Below, one piece after another: positions 30,701 through 40,300 of a stretch of 64,000 nt of DNA. The stretch comes from CALNYX01 sp942490925 (GTDB taxonomy: Bacteria; Chlamydiota; Chlamydiia; Chlamydiales; JAAKFR01). Each line of letters starts with the position of its first letter. The stretch's first letter is position 1. The notes beneath the pieces were generated by a model, which saw nothing but the letters and a program-made list of their open reading frames with translations, was not told where the DNA came from and searched no databases. The stretch lies in the NCBI GenBank assembly GCA_942490925.1, contig CALNYX010000017.1, positions 868,001 through 932,000 on the forward strand, written 5' to 3'. A program made the translations under genes and the position numbers.

Positions 30701-33320
30701 ACGTGGTGCGATTACTGTCTGCTCAGGTCCTTCTGGATCGGGAAAAAGCTCGCTTGCATTTGAAACGGTCTATGCCGAAGGACAACGCCGCTACATCGAA
30801 TCGCTCTCCCCCTATGCGCGTCAGTTTGTCCGTCAAATGCCCAAGCCAAAAGTGGGACATATCGAAGGACTCTCCCCAGCTGTTGCCATTGAACAGAAGC
30901 TCTCTGCTGGAAATCCCCGCAGCACAGTTGGAACGCAAACTGAGATCTATGACTATTTGCGTCTACTCTTTGCCCAAGCTGGAACGGCCTACTGCCCCGA
31001 GACTGGAGAGGTGATCAAACGGATCACACCTGAAGATGTCGTGACCCATATTTTAGATTTTCCTCAAGGGGAGCGGATCACTCTGCTTGCTCCAATCAGT
31101 CTCGAGAAACAAGACTCCTTTGAAGAGCGTATCGCACACTTCCAAAAGATGGGTTTCTTGCGCATTCGTTTGAATGAAACGCTCTATGAGCTTGATGAAA
31201 CGATCTCGTTTGATCGGAAACGGAAAAATGAACTCGCCCTTGTCATCGATCGTCTCAAGGTGGATCCAGATAATCGCTCGCGGCTATTTCAGGCTGTTGA
31301 GAGTTGCGCAAAAATGGGCAATGAGAAAATTTTGGTGATGCGTGGTGATGGGAAAGATCAGCTCTTCAACCTTGCTTTTGCGGTGGAAAAAACAGGAAAA
31401 TCCTACCGCAAGATCACGCCTCACACGCTCTCTTTCAATAGCGCTGAGGGAATGTGCCCCGATTGCCAAGGGTTGGGGTATCAATATGGCGCAAATCTCA
31501 TGCAGAACCAAGCCGTGATGGAACACTCTTTGCGCGGTCTTTTGCGCACGATTTGGACGCATGATTCCCTTCCATTTTTTGAAACCTTTTTGGGAAAAAA
31601 GGGAATCGACTTTGACCTCCCCCTTGAAGAGTTGAGCACTGATCAGCTCCAGTTGATTTTCAATGGATCTGATGAGCTGATCACGACAAAAAGAGGTTTT
31701 GCCTGCAAATGGCTCGGGATTCAACCGATTTTAGCGCGCGCTGGAAAAGGAGCTCATCGCGAGATTAGAGCCCCGCTTATTCCCCTGCTTGATGAGATCG
31801 AATGTTTCTCTTGTTTGGGCTCCAGGCTCAATCCCCTCGCACGTAATGTACGCATTGAAGGACACTCCATCTCCTCTGTTTGTCAACTACCTATTGAAAA
31901 AGCTCTCCCTTTCATCGAATCGCTTGAAACTCCCACGCTTCTCGATGAGGTGATGAAACAACTCAAATCTCGCCTCCGTTTTTTGATAACCGTCGGTCTC
32001 AACTATCTCACGCTCGATAGGCGCGCTCCCACCTTGAGTAATGGAGAAGCCCAACGGATTCGCCTTGCCAGACAGCTCGGCAGTGAGTTGACAGGCGTTC
32101 TCTATGTTCTTGACGAACCAACAATCGGCCTCCATCCACACGACAATGAGAAACTCAACGGCGCTCTAAAACAACTCAAAGCCCTTGGCAATACCTTGCT
32201 CATGGTTGAGCATGATCCGCTCACACTTGCCATCGCCGATCACCTGATCGATTTTGGCCCAGGCGCCGGCATCCTTGGAGGACACATCACGGCGCAAGGC
32301 ACCTATGAGGAGATTTGCAACAATCCCAACTCTCTGACTGGCGACTATTTATCAGGCAGAAAAACCATTGATATTCCACAAACAAGACGCAGTCCAAAGG
32401 GGTATTTTAGCATTGAAAATGCCTGCAAACACAACTTGAAGAATCTAACTCTTGAGTTTCCCATAGGCGTGATGAGCTGTTTAACAGGCATTTCAGGTTC
32501 TGGAAAATCAACCTTGATGCACGCTGTGATCAAACCGATGATCACTCCCCTTGTGGCAAAAAAAGAGCCTTTCAACAAGCTCATTGTGATCGACCAAAAT
32601 CCGATTGGTCAAACTGTGCGTGCAGACGTGGGAACCTACAGTGATGTGCTTCCTGTCTTTCGTCAGTTTTTCTCTCAACTAGGAGCTGCACGCACCAAAG
32701 GATTGCAACCAAGACACTTCAGCTACAATCACAAAAAAGGGATGTGTACCAACTGTTGGGGACTAGGCTATAAAAAGGTCGAAATGCTCTTTCTTCCTCC
32801 CGTGAAAGTGACGTGTGATCAGTGTGAGGGAATGCGCCTTAATCCTGTCAGTCTCACCGTTGACTATCAAGGGATGCACTTTGGCAACTTGTTACAATTG
32901 ACCATCGAAGAGGCGCGTGCTCAGTTTGAGCTCTTGCCAAAAGCCCAGCGCATTTTAGATACACTCATCTCAGTTGGACTCGGCTATTTAAAATTAGGCC
33001 AAGAGATCGCATCTCTATCTGGAGGAGAAGCGCAACGGATCAAACTCTCTCGAGAGCTTGCGAAGCGTGGCACAGGCAAAACACTCTATCTACTTGATGA
33101 GCCAACAACAGGGCTCCATGCAGATGATGTGAAGAAGCTTCTCGCTCTACTCCAACGTCTTGTAGAAAAGGGCAACACCTGTATTGTGATCGAACACAAC
33201 GTTGATGTGATTCGCACAGCCGATCATGTCATCGACCTTTCAGATGGTGCCATTGTAGCTCAGGGGACACCTGAGGAGATCAAAAAGGTGCCACACTCTT
33301 TGACAGGAAACTATCTTTGA
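27786..33320 (+). CDS. uvrA: Double-length excinuclease ABC subunit A
   Basis: DNA damage recognition ATPase of nucleotide excision repair. At 1844 residues it is two UvrA proteins in a row, a known chlamydial feature, so it has four ABC ATPase modules. Walker A loops lie near residues 30, 636, 981 and 1568 (all G-x-SGSGKS type); ABC signatures near 484 and 823 (LSGGEAQR), 1417 (LSNGEAQR, Gly to Asn) and 1744 (LSGGEAQR). Each half has zinc modules of C-x-x-C pairs (CPTCLGLGE, CPRCEGMG, CPDCQGLGY, CTNCWGLGY). The third signature is the only off-consensus one. The ATG has no good ribosome binding site; AGAGG in the end of the inserted element is 11 nt away. Confidence 0.97.
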   Translation: MIVLKKVSVHNLKKVNLTLKPGELILFTGVSGSGKSSMAFDTIFVEGQRRYIESLSSFARRYIGDMSKPDVEFVGGLSPTIAIEQKSAGKNPRSTVGTLTEIYDFLRVLYARVGTPYCPETDEPVTTQSKERIIKKVQKLPEGGRLVFLAPYAKDKKGEFKEDFAFLLKKGLMRARVDGNFVDLSEEISLDKSLTHTIDVVIDRLKVSSENQTRLAEATLHALEIGKGMFSIYDMETKEEVLYSTHAYSKKAGVYYSSLEPHDFSFNSPSGMCPTCLGLGETKTFDLNLILDPEKSISEDCCLIGGNFNTVRYSNIYRNLSELYNFDLDTPWKDLSKRAQNIFLYGVKKKWLQMHFVHPTRPVSWTDYVAWRGVVHEAQKRYSEAKSDLYRKKMEQLMHHERCPDCLGARLKAYPAATRLGSKKIHELTALTIEELTTFFDTLKLDATEQVIAEELLLEIHKRLRFLKEVGLHYLSLDRTAPTLSGGEAQRVRLASQIGSGLVGVTYVLDEPSIGLHPRDNQKLITSLKRLRDVGNTVIVVEHDEETIRAADRIVDFGPGPGTKGGKILVNGTQEELLAHRESLTADYLTGRKRIEIPKERREPEGFLTLVGATHHNLRNCTAKIPLGVMVAVTGVSGSGKSSLIIETLYPALANHLHNAEHVVGNYETLEGLEQIDKVIAIDQSSIGKNPRSNPSTYIKIFDEIRSLFCRLPESQARGYQPGRFSFNVREGSCPRCEGMGMVRVDMDFLEDQWVVCPNCQNKRFDPETLSIYYKGKNIHDVLEMTVAEALAFFANIPALKRKLVLLEKVGMDYMTLGQASTTLSGGEAQRIKLAKQLVRPPSGNTLYILDEPTTGLHFHDIQALLKVLNELVARGNTVLVIEHNMDVVKTADWVIDIGPEAGAAGGAVVAAGTPEVVAKQSSPTGIAIAEALHPQLHETPTPIHVETSPYHEIQISGAAQNNLKHLELQIPRGAITVCSGPSGSGKSSLAFETVYAEGQRRYIESLSPYARQFVRQMPKPKVGHIEGLSPAVAIEQKLSAGNPRSTVGTQTEIYDYLRLLFAQAGTAYCPETGEVIKRITPEDVVTHILDFPQGERITLLAPISLEKQDSFEERIAHFQKMGFLRIRLNETLYELDETISFDRKRKNELALVIDRLKVDPDNRSRLFQAVESCAKMGNEKILVMRGDGKDQLFNLAFAVEKTGKSYRKITPHTLSFNSAEGMCPDCQGLGYQYGANLMQNQAVMEHSLRGLLRTIWTHDSLPFFETFLGKKGIDFDLPLEELSTDQLQLIFNGSDELITTKRGFACKWLGIQPILARAGKGAHREIRAPLIPLLDEIECFSCLGSRLNPLARNVRIEGHSISSVCQLPIEKALPFIESLETPTLLDEVMKQLKSRLRFLITVGLNYLTLDRRAPTLSNGEAQRIRLARQLGSELTGVLYVLDEPTIGLHPHDNEKLNGALKQLKALGNTLLMVEHDPLTLAIADHLIDFGPGAGILGGHITAQGTYEEICNNPNSLTGDYLSGRKTIDIPQTRRSPKGYFSIENACKHNLKNLTLEFPIGVMSCLTGISGSGKSTLMHAVIKPMITPLVAKKEPFNKLIVIDQNPIGQTVRADVGTYSDVLPVFRQFFSQLGAARTKGLQPRHFSYNHKKGMCTNCWGLGYKKVEMLFLPPVKVTCDQCEGMRLNPVSLTVDYQGMHFGNLLQLTIEEARAQFELLPKAQRILDTLISVGLGYLKLGQEIASLSGGEAQRIKLSRELAKRGTGKTLYLLDEPTTGLHADDVKKLLALLQRLVEKGNTCIVIEHNVDVIRTADHVIDLSDGAIVAQGTPEEIKKVPHSLTGNYL

Positions 33321-33335
33321 GCTACGTTTTGCTCA

Positions 33336-33692
33336 ATGAATATTATACATGTGGCACGGATCTATCCAAAAGGTCGGCCTAAGTATCTCTTCTTAAAAAA
33401 AGAAGACTCAAAGTATTGCTGGGAAAAGACTGACTGCGAAGGAACTACGTCTGTCCAAGCGATTCGAAATGCCGAGAAGAGGTGGAAAGATGAGTTTTTT
33501 CAACTCGTCCATTGCGGATTTCGCTATTCACTCCCTACAAGAGATGAAGTTGGTGTGAACGCCAATTTCATGCAGATGGCCCAAAGCTATAGCGCTTCAA
33601 ACGGACGCTACTTTGATCAAGATGCAGGCCATCTCTGTTTTGTCGATCTCGCATCCAAAGAGGCATTAGAGATTTGGAAAAAAATCCGCTGA
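33336..33692 (+). CDS. Unknown 118-residue protein upstream of pknD
   Basis: Starts 15 bp after uvrA and overlaps the pknD start by 19 bp. No signal peptide or membrane segment. Sequence features are a strand-rich start (MNIIHVARIYPKGRPKYLFL), CWEKTDCEGTTSVQAIRNAEKRWK and a C-terminal part with QDAGHLCFVDLASKEALEIW. Good coding character, mixed alpha/beta. I know no family; its coupling to pknD suggests a common transcript rather than a defined role. Confidence 0.65.
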   Translation: MNIIHVARIYPKGRPKYLFLKKEDSKYCWEKTDCEGTTSVQAIRNAEKRWKDEFFQLVHCGFRYSLPTRDEVGVNANFMQMAQSYSASNGRYFDQDAGHLCFVDLASKEALEIWKKIR

Positions 33693-36388
33693 CAACGATC
33701 GAGCACTACCAAGTGCGTAGCACTATTGGTAAAGGGGGTATGGGAGAGGTTTTGCTTGCCTACGATCCTCTTTGCGAGCGTGAGGTTGCTATCAAGCGCA
33801 TTCGGCCTGATCTTACGGGCCATCAGGCGCTTGTTAAACGCTTTCATCGAGAAGCTAAAATCAGCGCAAGTCTTACCCACCCTGGCATTATCTCAGTCTA
33901 CTCCATTGGCAAAGATTACTACGTCATGCCCTACGTTGCTGGCAAAACATTCAAACAAAACATCTACCAAGATCAACTCTCAATTGCTTCGCTGTTGCCA
34001 ATCTTTCGCACCGTCTGTCAAACCATTGCCTATACCCATTCGAAAGGGATTTTGCACCGCGATCTCAAACCTGAGAATATTTTGGTCGGAACCTTTGGAG
34101 AGGTGATTGTCCTCGACTGGGGTCTTGCAGTTGCAATTGGCTCTGATGAAGAGGGTGTTGAAGAGATTGAGGTCGATGCTGAGATCACTAACCCTGGAAA
34201 ACTCGTTGGGACAGTCGCTTATATGGCTCCGGAGCGCGCCAAAGGTGAAAAAGCTAACATTCAAACGGATGTCTATGCTCTAGGTGTCATCCTCTACCAA
34301 ATCCTAACACTGCGCCTCCCCTTTGAACGCCCTCCTCTCAAAGAGTTTGTGAAGCAACTCAAACCTCGCTACATTGAAGCAACTGATCCTGAAGAAATTG
34401 CGCCCTATCGCGATGTACCCCCTCAACTCTCCCGCATCGTCAAAAAAAGCTTAGAGCCAGATCCAAAAAACCGCTACAACACTGTTGATGAACTGCTCGT
34501 TGATTTAATGGACTACCTTGAGGGACGCTCCCAATGGTTGAAAACAGCCGCTTTGAAAACTGAAGAAAAAAAACATTGGCAGTTCCAAGAACATGTTTTG
34601 ATCACCAAGCACCTTGCTCTCACCGGAAGCGCAGAGGCCACAGAGTGGGTCAATGTTATGCTCTCGCGCGCCGCTTTTTCTGAAAACATTCGCTTGGAAA
34701 CCCGCATTTATCTCGATGAAGGAGGCGCAGGCCTTGGCTTTCTCATCAACGTCCCTGAAGCTGCTGAGCGGAGCGATCCCTTTGATGGTTACTGCCTCTG
34801 GCTTGGAAGTGAAGAGAGTGGCGCCTCAGTTTTGTTTCGCAACACCGTCGAAGTGCTTTCCCTTCCCGATCTCTATGTAAAAAAGGGGCAGTGGCACACC
34901 ATTGTCCTTGAAAAACTCGACAATAAAATCACCCTCCTTCGCAATGGTAAAGAGGTCTTTAGCTACATCAGCTACCTTCCCCTCTCAGGTACACATGTCG
35001 GCCTACTTTCCTGCGATGCCAACTTCAAAATTGACGACCTTGTCATCAAAGTTGGCAGCCAAAACCTGACCGTCAGCTGCCTAGCAATTGCCGACGCCTT
35101 TTTAGCCCACAAAGATTTCAAAACTGCTTTTGCCCAATACCAAAGAATTGCAGAATCTTTCTCAGGCTATACTGAAGGGCGTGAAGCACGCTTCCGCGCA
35201 GGCATCACACTCCTAGAACAGGCCTCTGTTGAAAAAAATGAGCACTACTTCCAACTTGCCCTTGAAGAATTTTCTCGCCTGCATAGTACACCAGGAGCAC
35301 CTCTAGAATATCTTGGCAAAGCCCTTGTCTACCAAGCACTCAAAGATCACCTCGAAGAGATCAAATCCCTAGAGCTTGGCCTGCGCCGCTACTACAAACA
35401 TCCACTTGTTGCCCCGCTGCGCGAACAAATCGCTTACCGCATGCATGAAGCGGCGCAAACAGATCGCCGTTCAGCCTACCATCTCATGCTCATAGCCTTG
35501 CGACTTTTGCCTGAGGTTGTCAAAAAAGAAGATTCGAAACGTCTATTTTCTCACCTCATCAAACATTGGGAGCCGCTTCCCTTTCTCGAAAGCCTTCTCG
35601 ATCCCACCTTTGCCGATGGAAAACCCGCAGCGTCACGCTTTGCAATTCCTCTTGCCTTTTGGCTTGCTGCGCCCTACACCCTCTTAGAAATCTTCCAAGA
35701 GGTGCAAGAAGATACAACTGCTGCTCAAGATATTCTCTACTCACTCTTTGAACTTGGATCCTATGGACTGGCACAAAAACTGATGGGAACCTTCAAAGCT
35801 GAACAACTTCAACCCCTAGCCCTCTGCCACAGCGTCTCGCTAGAAGAGGCTTGCAACAACCTCAACCCCAAACATTTTCGCATCTACAGCTACCTCATGC
35901 GCTTTGCCTTGCGCAATGACCAAGAAGAGTACGTGCACCAGCTTGCCAAAGAGTTAGAGGAGACTCCCCTCTCGAGCCAAGACCGCATCCTATGTGATGC
36001 CTACCGCATTTGGGCCTACTTGAAACAAGAAGATGCCAGCAGTGCAGGAGCAATTTTCGATACCTACCCCCTTGAGCTGCTCAACCAAGAGACAACACTG
36101 CTCCACCCACTTTTTGGCTGCTACCTCCACCTTACCGAAGGAGAAGAGATTGCCAATATCCACTTTGCAGGAGTGATTGAAACCCCATTTCCACGTTCGT
36201 GGGCACTGCTCAGCCACGAACTCACCAATCAAGTGACCCAGACACCGGGCTGGTATAGCACCTCCTTTATGTGGGAGCGACGCCACCTCTACCGCCTCCT
36301 CACCCTCTACTACACCATTAGTGAAAATCCAGAACTCGAAGCCTACTACCGTGGGCTCGAGAGAGAAGAGTACATCTATGCTGAATAA
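33674..36388 (+). CDS. pknD: Ser/Thr protein kinase, PknD type
   Basis: 904 residues. The N-terminal kinase domain (about 10-285) has the glycine loop GKGGMGEV, VAIKRIRPDL with the ATP Lys, HRDLKPEN at about 129-136, APE and DVYALGVIL. The metal motif is DWG instead of DFG, as in chlamydial PknD. A beta-sandwich (laminin-G-like) segment follows (about 300-460), then a long TPR-like helical part (FKTAFAQYQRIAESFSGY, EARFRAGITLLEQA, ALEEFSRLH). No membrane helix is evident. Start is a TTG with GAGG upstream, overlapping the preceding gene; start position is not certain. C. trachomatis PknD (CT301) has the same plan and also precedes valS. Confidence 0.93.
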   Translation: MEKNPLTTIEHYQVRSTIGKGGMGEVLLAYDPLCEREVAIKRIRPDLTGHQALVKRFHREAKISASLTHPGIISVYSIGKDYYVMPYVAGKTFKQNIYQDQLSIASLLPIFRTVCQTIAYTHSKGILHRDLKPENILVGTFGEVIVLDWGLAVAIGSDEEGVEEIEVDAEITNPGKLVGTVAYMAPERAKGEKANIQTDVYALGVILYQILTLRLPFERPPLKEFVKQLKPRYIEATDPEEIAPYRDVPPQLSRIVKKSLEPDPKNRYNTVDELLVDLMDYLEGRSQWLKTAALKTEEKKHWQFQEHVLITKHLALTGSAEATEWVNVMLSRAAFSENIRLETRIYLDEGGAGLGFLINVPEAAERSDPFDGYCLWLGSEESGASVLFRNTVEVLSLPDLYVKKGQWHTIVLEKLDNKITLLRNGKEVFSYISYLPLSGTHVGLLSCDANFKIDDLVIKVGSQNLTVSCLAIADAFLAHKDFKTAFAQYQRIAESFSGYTEGREARFRAGITLLEQASVEKNEHYFQLALEEFSRLHSTPGAPLEYLGKALVYQALKDHLEEIKSLELGLRRYYKHPLVAPLREQIAYRMHEAAQTDRRSAYHLMLIALRLLPEVVKKEDSKRLFSHLIKHWEPLPFLESLLDPTFADGKPAASRFAIPLAFWLAAPYTLLEIFQEVQEDTTAAQDILYSLFELGSYGLAQKLMGTFKAEQLQPLALCHSVSLEEACNNLNPKHFRIYSYLMRFALRNDQEEYVHQLAKELEETPLSSQDRILCDAYRIWAYLKQEDASSAGAIFDTYPLELLNQETTLLHPLFGCYLHLTEGEEIANIHFAGVIETPFPRSWALLSHELTNQVTQTPGWYSTSFMWERRHLYRLLTLYYTISENPELEAYYRGLEREEYIYAE

Positions 36389-36911
36389 TCTCCCTGTTGT
36401 CCAAGATACAGAAACCATTCACACAGGCTTTTTCAATATCCGCTGTGATCGTCTACGTATCCGCGGCAAGGATGAGTATGACTACTTCACCCTTGTGGCA
36501 CGTCCCTTTGCAGTCATGGTGCTTGCCACTACACCTGAGGGGAAATACGTCATCAACCGTGAATATCGCCATCCAGTTAATCAGATCCTTCTTAGTTGTC
36601 CTGGAGGCGTCTTAGATGATGGTGAAGCGCCCCTTGATTGCGCTGCAAGAGAACTTGCTGAAGAGACTGGTTATAGCGCTGAGCATTTTGAAATTCTTGG
36701 AGAGACATTTCCTTTTCCAGGTGTCACCAATCAAAAGAGCATCTTTGTACGCGCGACAAATGCCAAGAAAACAGGAGAAACCTCCCTTGAATATACTGAG
36801 TTTATCGAAACAGATCTCTATACCAAAGAGGAAATCTGGAAGAAGATCCATGCTGGAGAGCCAACTGATGGCATCTTATGCACCGCCCTTTTCCTCGATC
36901 AAGCTAAATAA
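36378..36911 (+). CDS. Nudix hydrolase, ADP-ribose pyrophosphatase-like
   Basis: Hydrolyses a nucleoside diphosphate linked to another group. A complete Nudix box GGVLDDGEAPLDCAARELAEETGY (written here as G-x5-E-x7-REL-x-EE-x-G) lies at about residues 70-93, preceded by NREYRHPVNQILLSCPGG as in the ADP-ribose pyrophosphatase (NudF) branch. I chose the ATG at 36378 (MLNNLPVVQDTE), which overlaps the pknD end by 11 bp; a longer frame from 36321 lies inside pknD. 177 residues. ADP-ribose or related sugars are the best substrate guess. Confidence 0.85.
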   Translation: MLNNLPVVQDTETIHTGFFNIRCDRLRIRGKDEYDYFTLVARPFAVMVLATTPEGKYVINREYRHPVNQILLSCPGGVLDDGEAPLDCAARELAEETGYSAEHFEILGETFPFPGVTNQKSIFVRATNAKKTGETSLEYTEFIETDLYTKEEIWKKIHAGEPTDGILCTALFLDQAK

Positions 36912-37276
36912 GTCTCGTCGAGATTCGTCCATTTAAACAGCAAAGCAATCCCCATGAAGAGTGATGCAACAACAAGAGTAATACGATCCCACTCCACCTT
37001 CTGACGATCTTGCGCAATAATACGCACCCCTTCAAGAGCTGCTCTCGAAACTAGAGGCGCGTACAAAAAAGCAAAAGTTATGTACATCAAACGATTCTCC
37101 TGGGAGCAAAAGGCCGCCAAAGGGATCCATATAAATTGGTTTACACCGTAAGCAAGACGGATCCCAAATCTATGCTCTCTCCAGTAAGGGAGCGCACTCC
37201 GCCGTATTTCGATTCGATTACGGCAATTCCTTTTCAAGAGTTTCTTTATGATATGCCTCAAATTTTGAAAGGACAT
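36899..37276 (-). CDS. Unknown small membrane protein
   Basis: 125 residues. A basic N-terminus (IIKKLLKRNCRNRIEIRR) is followed by two or three hydrophobic stretches (NQFIWIPLAAF, MYITFAFLYAPLVSRAAL, ITLVVASLFMGIALLF). It converges on the Nudix gene with a 13-bp overlap and lies back to back with valS, 32 bp apart. No family recognised. Confidence 0.5.
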   Translation of the reverse strand: MSFQNLRHIIKKLLKRNCRNRIEIRRSALPYWREHRFGIRLAYGVNQFIWIPLAAFCSQENRLMYITFAFLYAPLVSRAALEGVRIIAQDRQKVEWDRITLVVASLFMGIALLFKWTNLDETYLA

Positions 37277-37308
37277 TAATCTCTTCTTGAGCTATCCTTT
37301 CCTCCTCT

Positions 37309-40300
37309 ATGGAAGAACTACCCAAAGCTTACGATCCTAAGCTCACCGATGTCAAATGGTCCCAATTTTGGGAAGAGAATGGCTTTTTTAAAGTCGACCC
37401 CACATCTGACAAACCAGCCTACTCAATTGTCATTCCCCCTCCTAATGTCACAGGTGTGCTCCATATGGGACACGCTCTTGTCAACACCCTTCAAGACATT
37501 CTGATCCGCTGGAAAAGGATGAGTGGCTACGAAGCATTGTGGATGCCAGGAACCGACCATGCCGGCATTGCCACACAGACTGTTGTTGAACGTCATCTGA
37601 TGCAGAGTGAAGGAAAAAGACGGAGCGACTACGATCGAGAGGTTTTTCTCAAACATATCTGGGATTGGAAAGAGAAGAGCGAAACAACGATCCTCAAACA
37701 GCTCAAAAGTCTCGGTTGCTCATGTGATTGGTCAAGACTCCGTTTTACCCTGGATGATGGCTGCAGCCTAGCTGTTCGCACCATGTTCAAAAAACTTTTT
37801 GATGAAGGGCTGATCTACCGTGGCGACTACCTTGTCAACTGGGATCCAGTCACTCAAACAGCCCTTGCTGATGATGAAGTCGAATACGAAGAGCGTGAGA
37901 GTTATCTCTGGTATTTCAAATACCATCTCGTCGATGGCTCTGGCTATGTGCATATTGCCACGACACGCCCAGAAACCCTTCTTGGTGATACAGCCATCGC
38001 CGTCTCCCCCAAAGATGAGCGTTACAAGCATTTGATCAACAAAAAAGTGCGCGTTCCATTTGTCGATCGCGAAATTCCCATCATTGCTGACCCCTACGTC
38101 GACCCTGAGTTTGGAACAGGCATGGTCAAGATCACTCCTGCCCACGATCCAAATGACTACAAGATTGGTCTCAATCACAATCTGCCCATGATCAATGTGA
38201 TGACAACTGATGGGCGCATGAATGAGAATGCTGGCCCCTTCCATGAAATGAGCCGTGAAGAGGCAAGGGAAGCTGTTGTTCACCAGATGAAAGAGCTTGG
38301 GCTGCTTGATAAAACAGAGCGCTACAGCTTGCGCGTTGGGATCTCCTACCGCTCTAAAGCAATTATTGAACCCCTTCTCTCTAAGCAGTGGTTTGTCAAG
38401 ATGGAGTCGTTCAAAGAGAAGCTTAGAGCAGCTGTCAATGATGAGCGGGTCAAGATTCTGCCACCCTCTTGGAAACAGACCTATTTCCACTGGATCGATA
38501 ACCTGCGTGACTGGTGCATCAGTCGACAACTTTGGTGGGGACATCGCATCCCCGTTTGGTACAACAAAGAAGATCCAACGCAGATGCGTTGCTCCACAGA
38601 AGAGATCGATGATGAAATGTGGGAGCAAGATCCTGACGTACTCGACACCTGGTTCTCTTCAGCCCTATGGCCCTTTAGCACCATGGGCTGGCCCAACAAA
38701 ACTCCTGAGCTTAAAAAGTTCTATCCCAACAGCGTGCTTGTCACTGGACATGACATCCTCTTTTTCTGGGTAGCACGCATGATTGCAATGGGAGAGCACG
38801 CGCTTGACAAAGTTCCTTTCCCTGAAACTTTCCTCCATGGCCTCATCTATGGCCGCTCCTACTGGAGAAATAATAGCGATGGAAGTATCACCTACGTCGC
38901 TGGCGAGGAGAAAAAGCAATATGATCTTGGCAAACAACCTCCAAAAGAGGTGCACTCCAAGTGGGAAAAACTCTCCAAGTCAAAAGGCAATGTCATTGAT
39001 CCTCTCGAGCTCATCGACGAGTATGGCACCGATGCTGTGCGCATGTCCCTCTGCGCCTGTGCCAACCAGTCTCCACAAATCGACCTCGATCGCAGACGGT
39101 TTGACGAATTTAAAAACTTCGCTAACAAAGTGTGGAATGGTGCCCGTTTTGTCTTCATGAACCTCTCTGACCTGACAGACAGCGAGCTCGACCAAAACTT
39201 TGAGCTTGCACTTGAAGACAAATGGATCCTCTCTGCAATGGGACGCGTCAATCGGCAAGTCAATGAGAGCCTCTCCAACTACCACTTTGATCAAGCTGCT
39301 CAACTCTCCTACGACTTTTTCTGGAAAGAGTTTTGCGCCTACTACGTTGAATTTTCTAAACCGATCCTCTTTGGTGACGACAAAACAGCTCGCAAAAACA
39401 AACAGAAAATCCTTGCTACTGTGCTGAGCAATAGCATCCGTCTTCTACACCCGATGGCACCCTTTATCACAGAAGAGCTCTACCAACTGCTTAAAAAGCA
39501 GTTTCCCTCTCTTCTTCCTGAGCCAGCTTGCATTGTTGCCCCCTACCCACAAGCATTGCCAGAGGATGAAGCAATCCATGAGCAGTTTGCGCACATTGAG
39601 AAAGTGATCTACACCATCCGAAACATCCGCGGCGAGATGAAAATTCCTCCACATATCGCTACAGATGTCTATCTCATTGGCAATTTCCCGCAAGAGCAGA
39701 CCAGACTCATCGGCGCACTTGTCAAGACAACCCAAATCATTTGCACCGACAAAGCTCCAGAGTTTCCGCTCAGTGCAACAGGCGTTGTCGGAGAGCTTAC
39801 CATTCTCATTCCACTCCCTCAGGAACTTGCTGATAAAGAGAAGCAGCGGCTTGAGAAAGAACGCGAGAAGCTTGAAAATAGCCTCGCTCGCCTCAAACAG
39901 TTGCTCGACAACCAGGACTTTCTTGCCAAGGCAGCTCCTGAGTTGATTGAGAAGAAAAAAAGCGAGCTGAGCTCCACTCAAAATGAACTCAACAGCTTGA
40001 ATGCTAAATTAGTTGTGAATAAATACACCTTCAAACCCTACAACGCTCAATACCCCCACTTGTTTGCTGTAGAAAAATCTCGTCTTACTGAACATATCCA
40101 AGCCGACATTCAACATGTTGGCAGCACAGCAGTTCCGAACCTAGGCGGAAAAGGAATTATTGATATTGCCATAGCAACCGAGAGTATTGAAGAAACCTCA
40201 AAGCAACTAGAGATGTTGGGATATGAATTTCATAAAAATGGGAGTACAGCTGAGCGGTTATTTTTCCGCAAAGGACACGAGTATCACATCCATTTGATGC

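Noticed and set aside
37768..38628. Long open frame of 286 codons antisense to valS
   Set aside because: It lies wholly inside the ValRS coding region, has Cys/His/Trp-rich shadow composition and no ribosome binding site.
38892..39303. Two antisense frames of 107-128 codons in valS
   Set aside because: Shadows of a high-quality valS frame; no start signal or motif.
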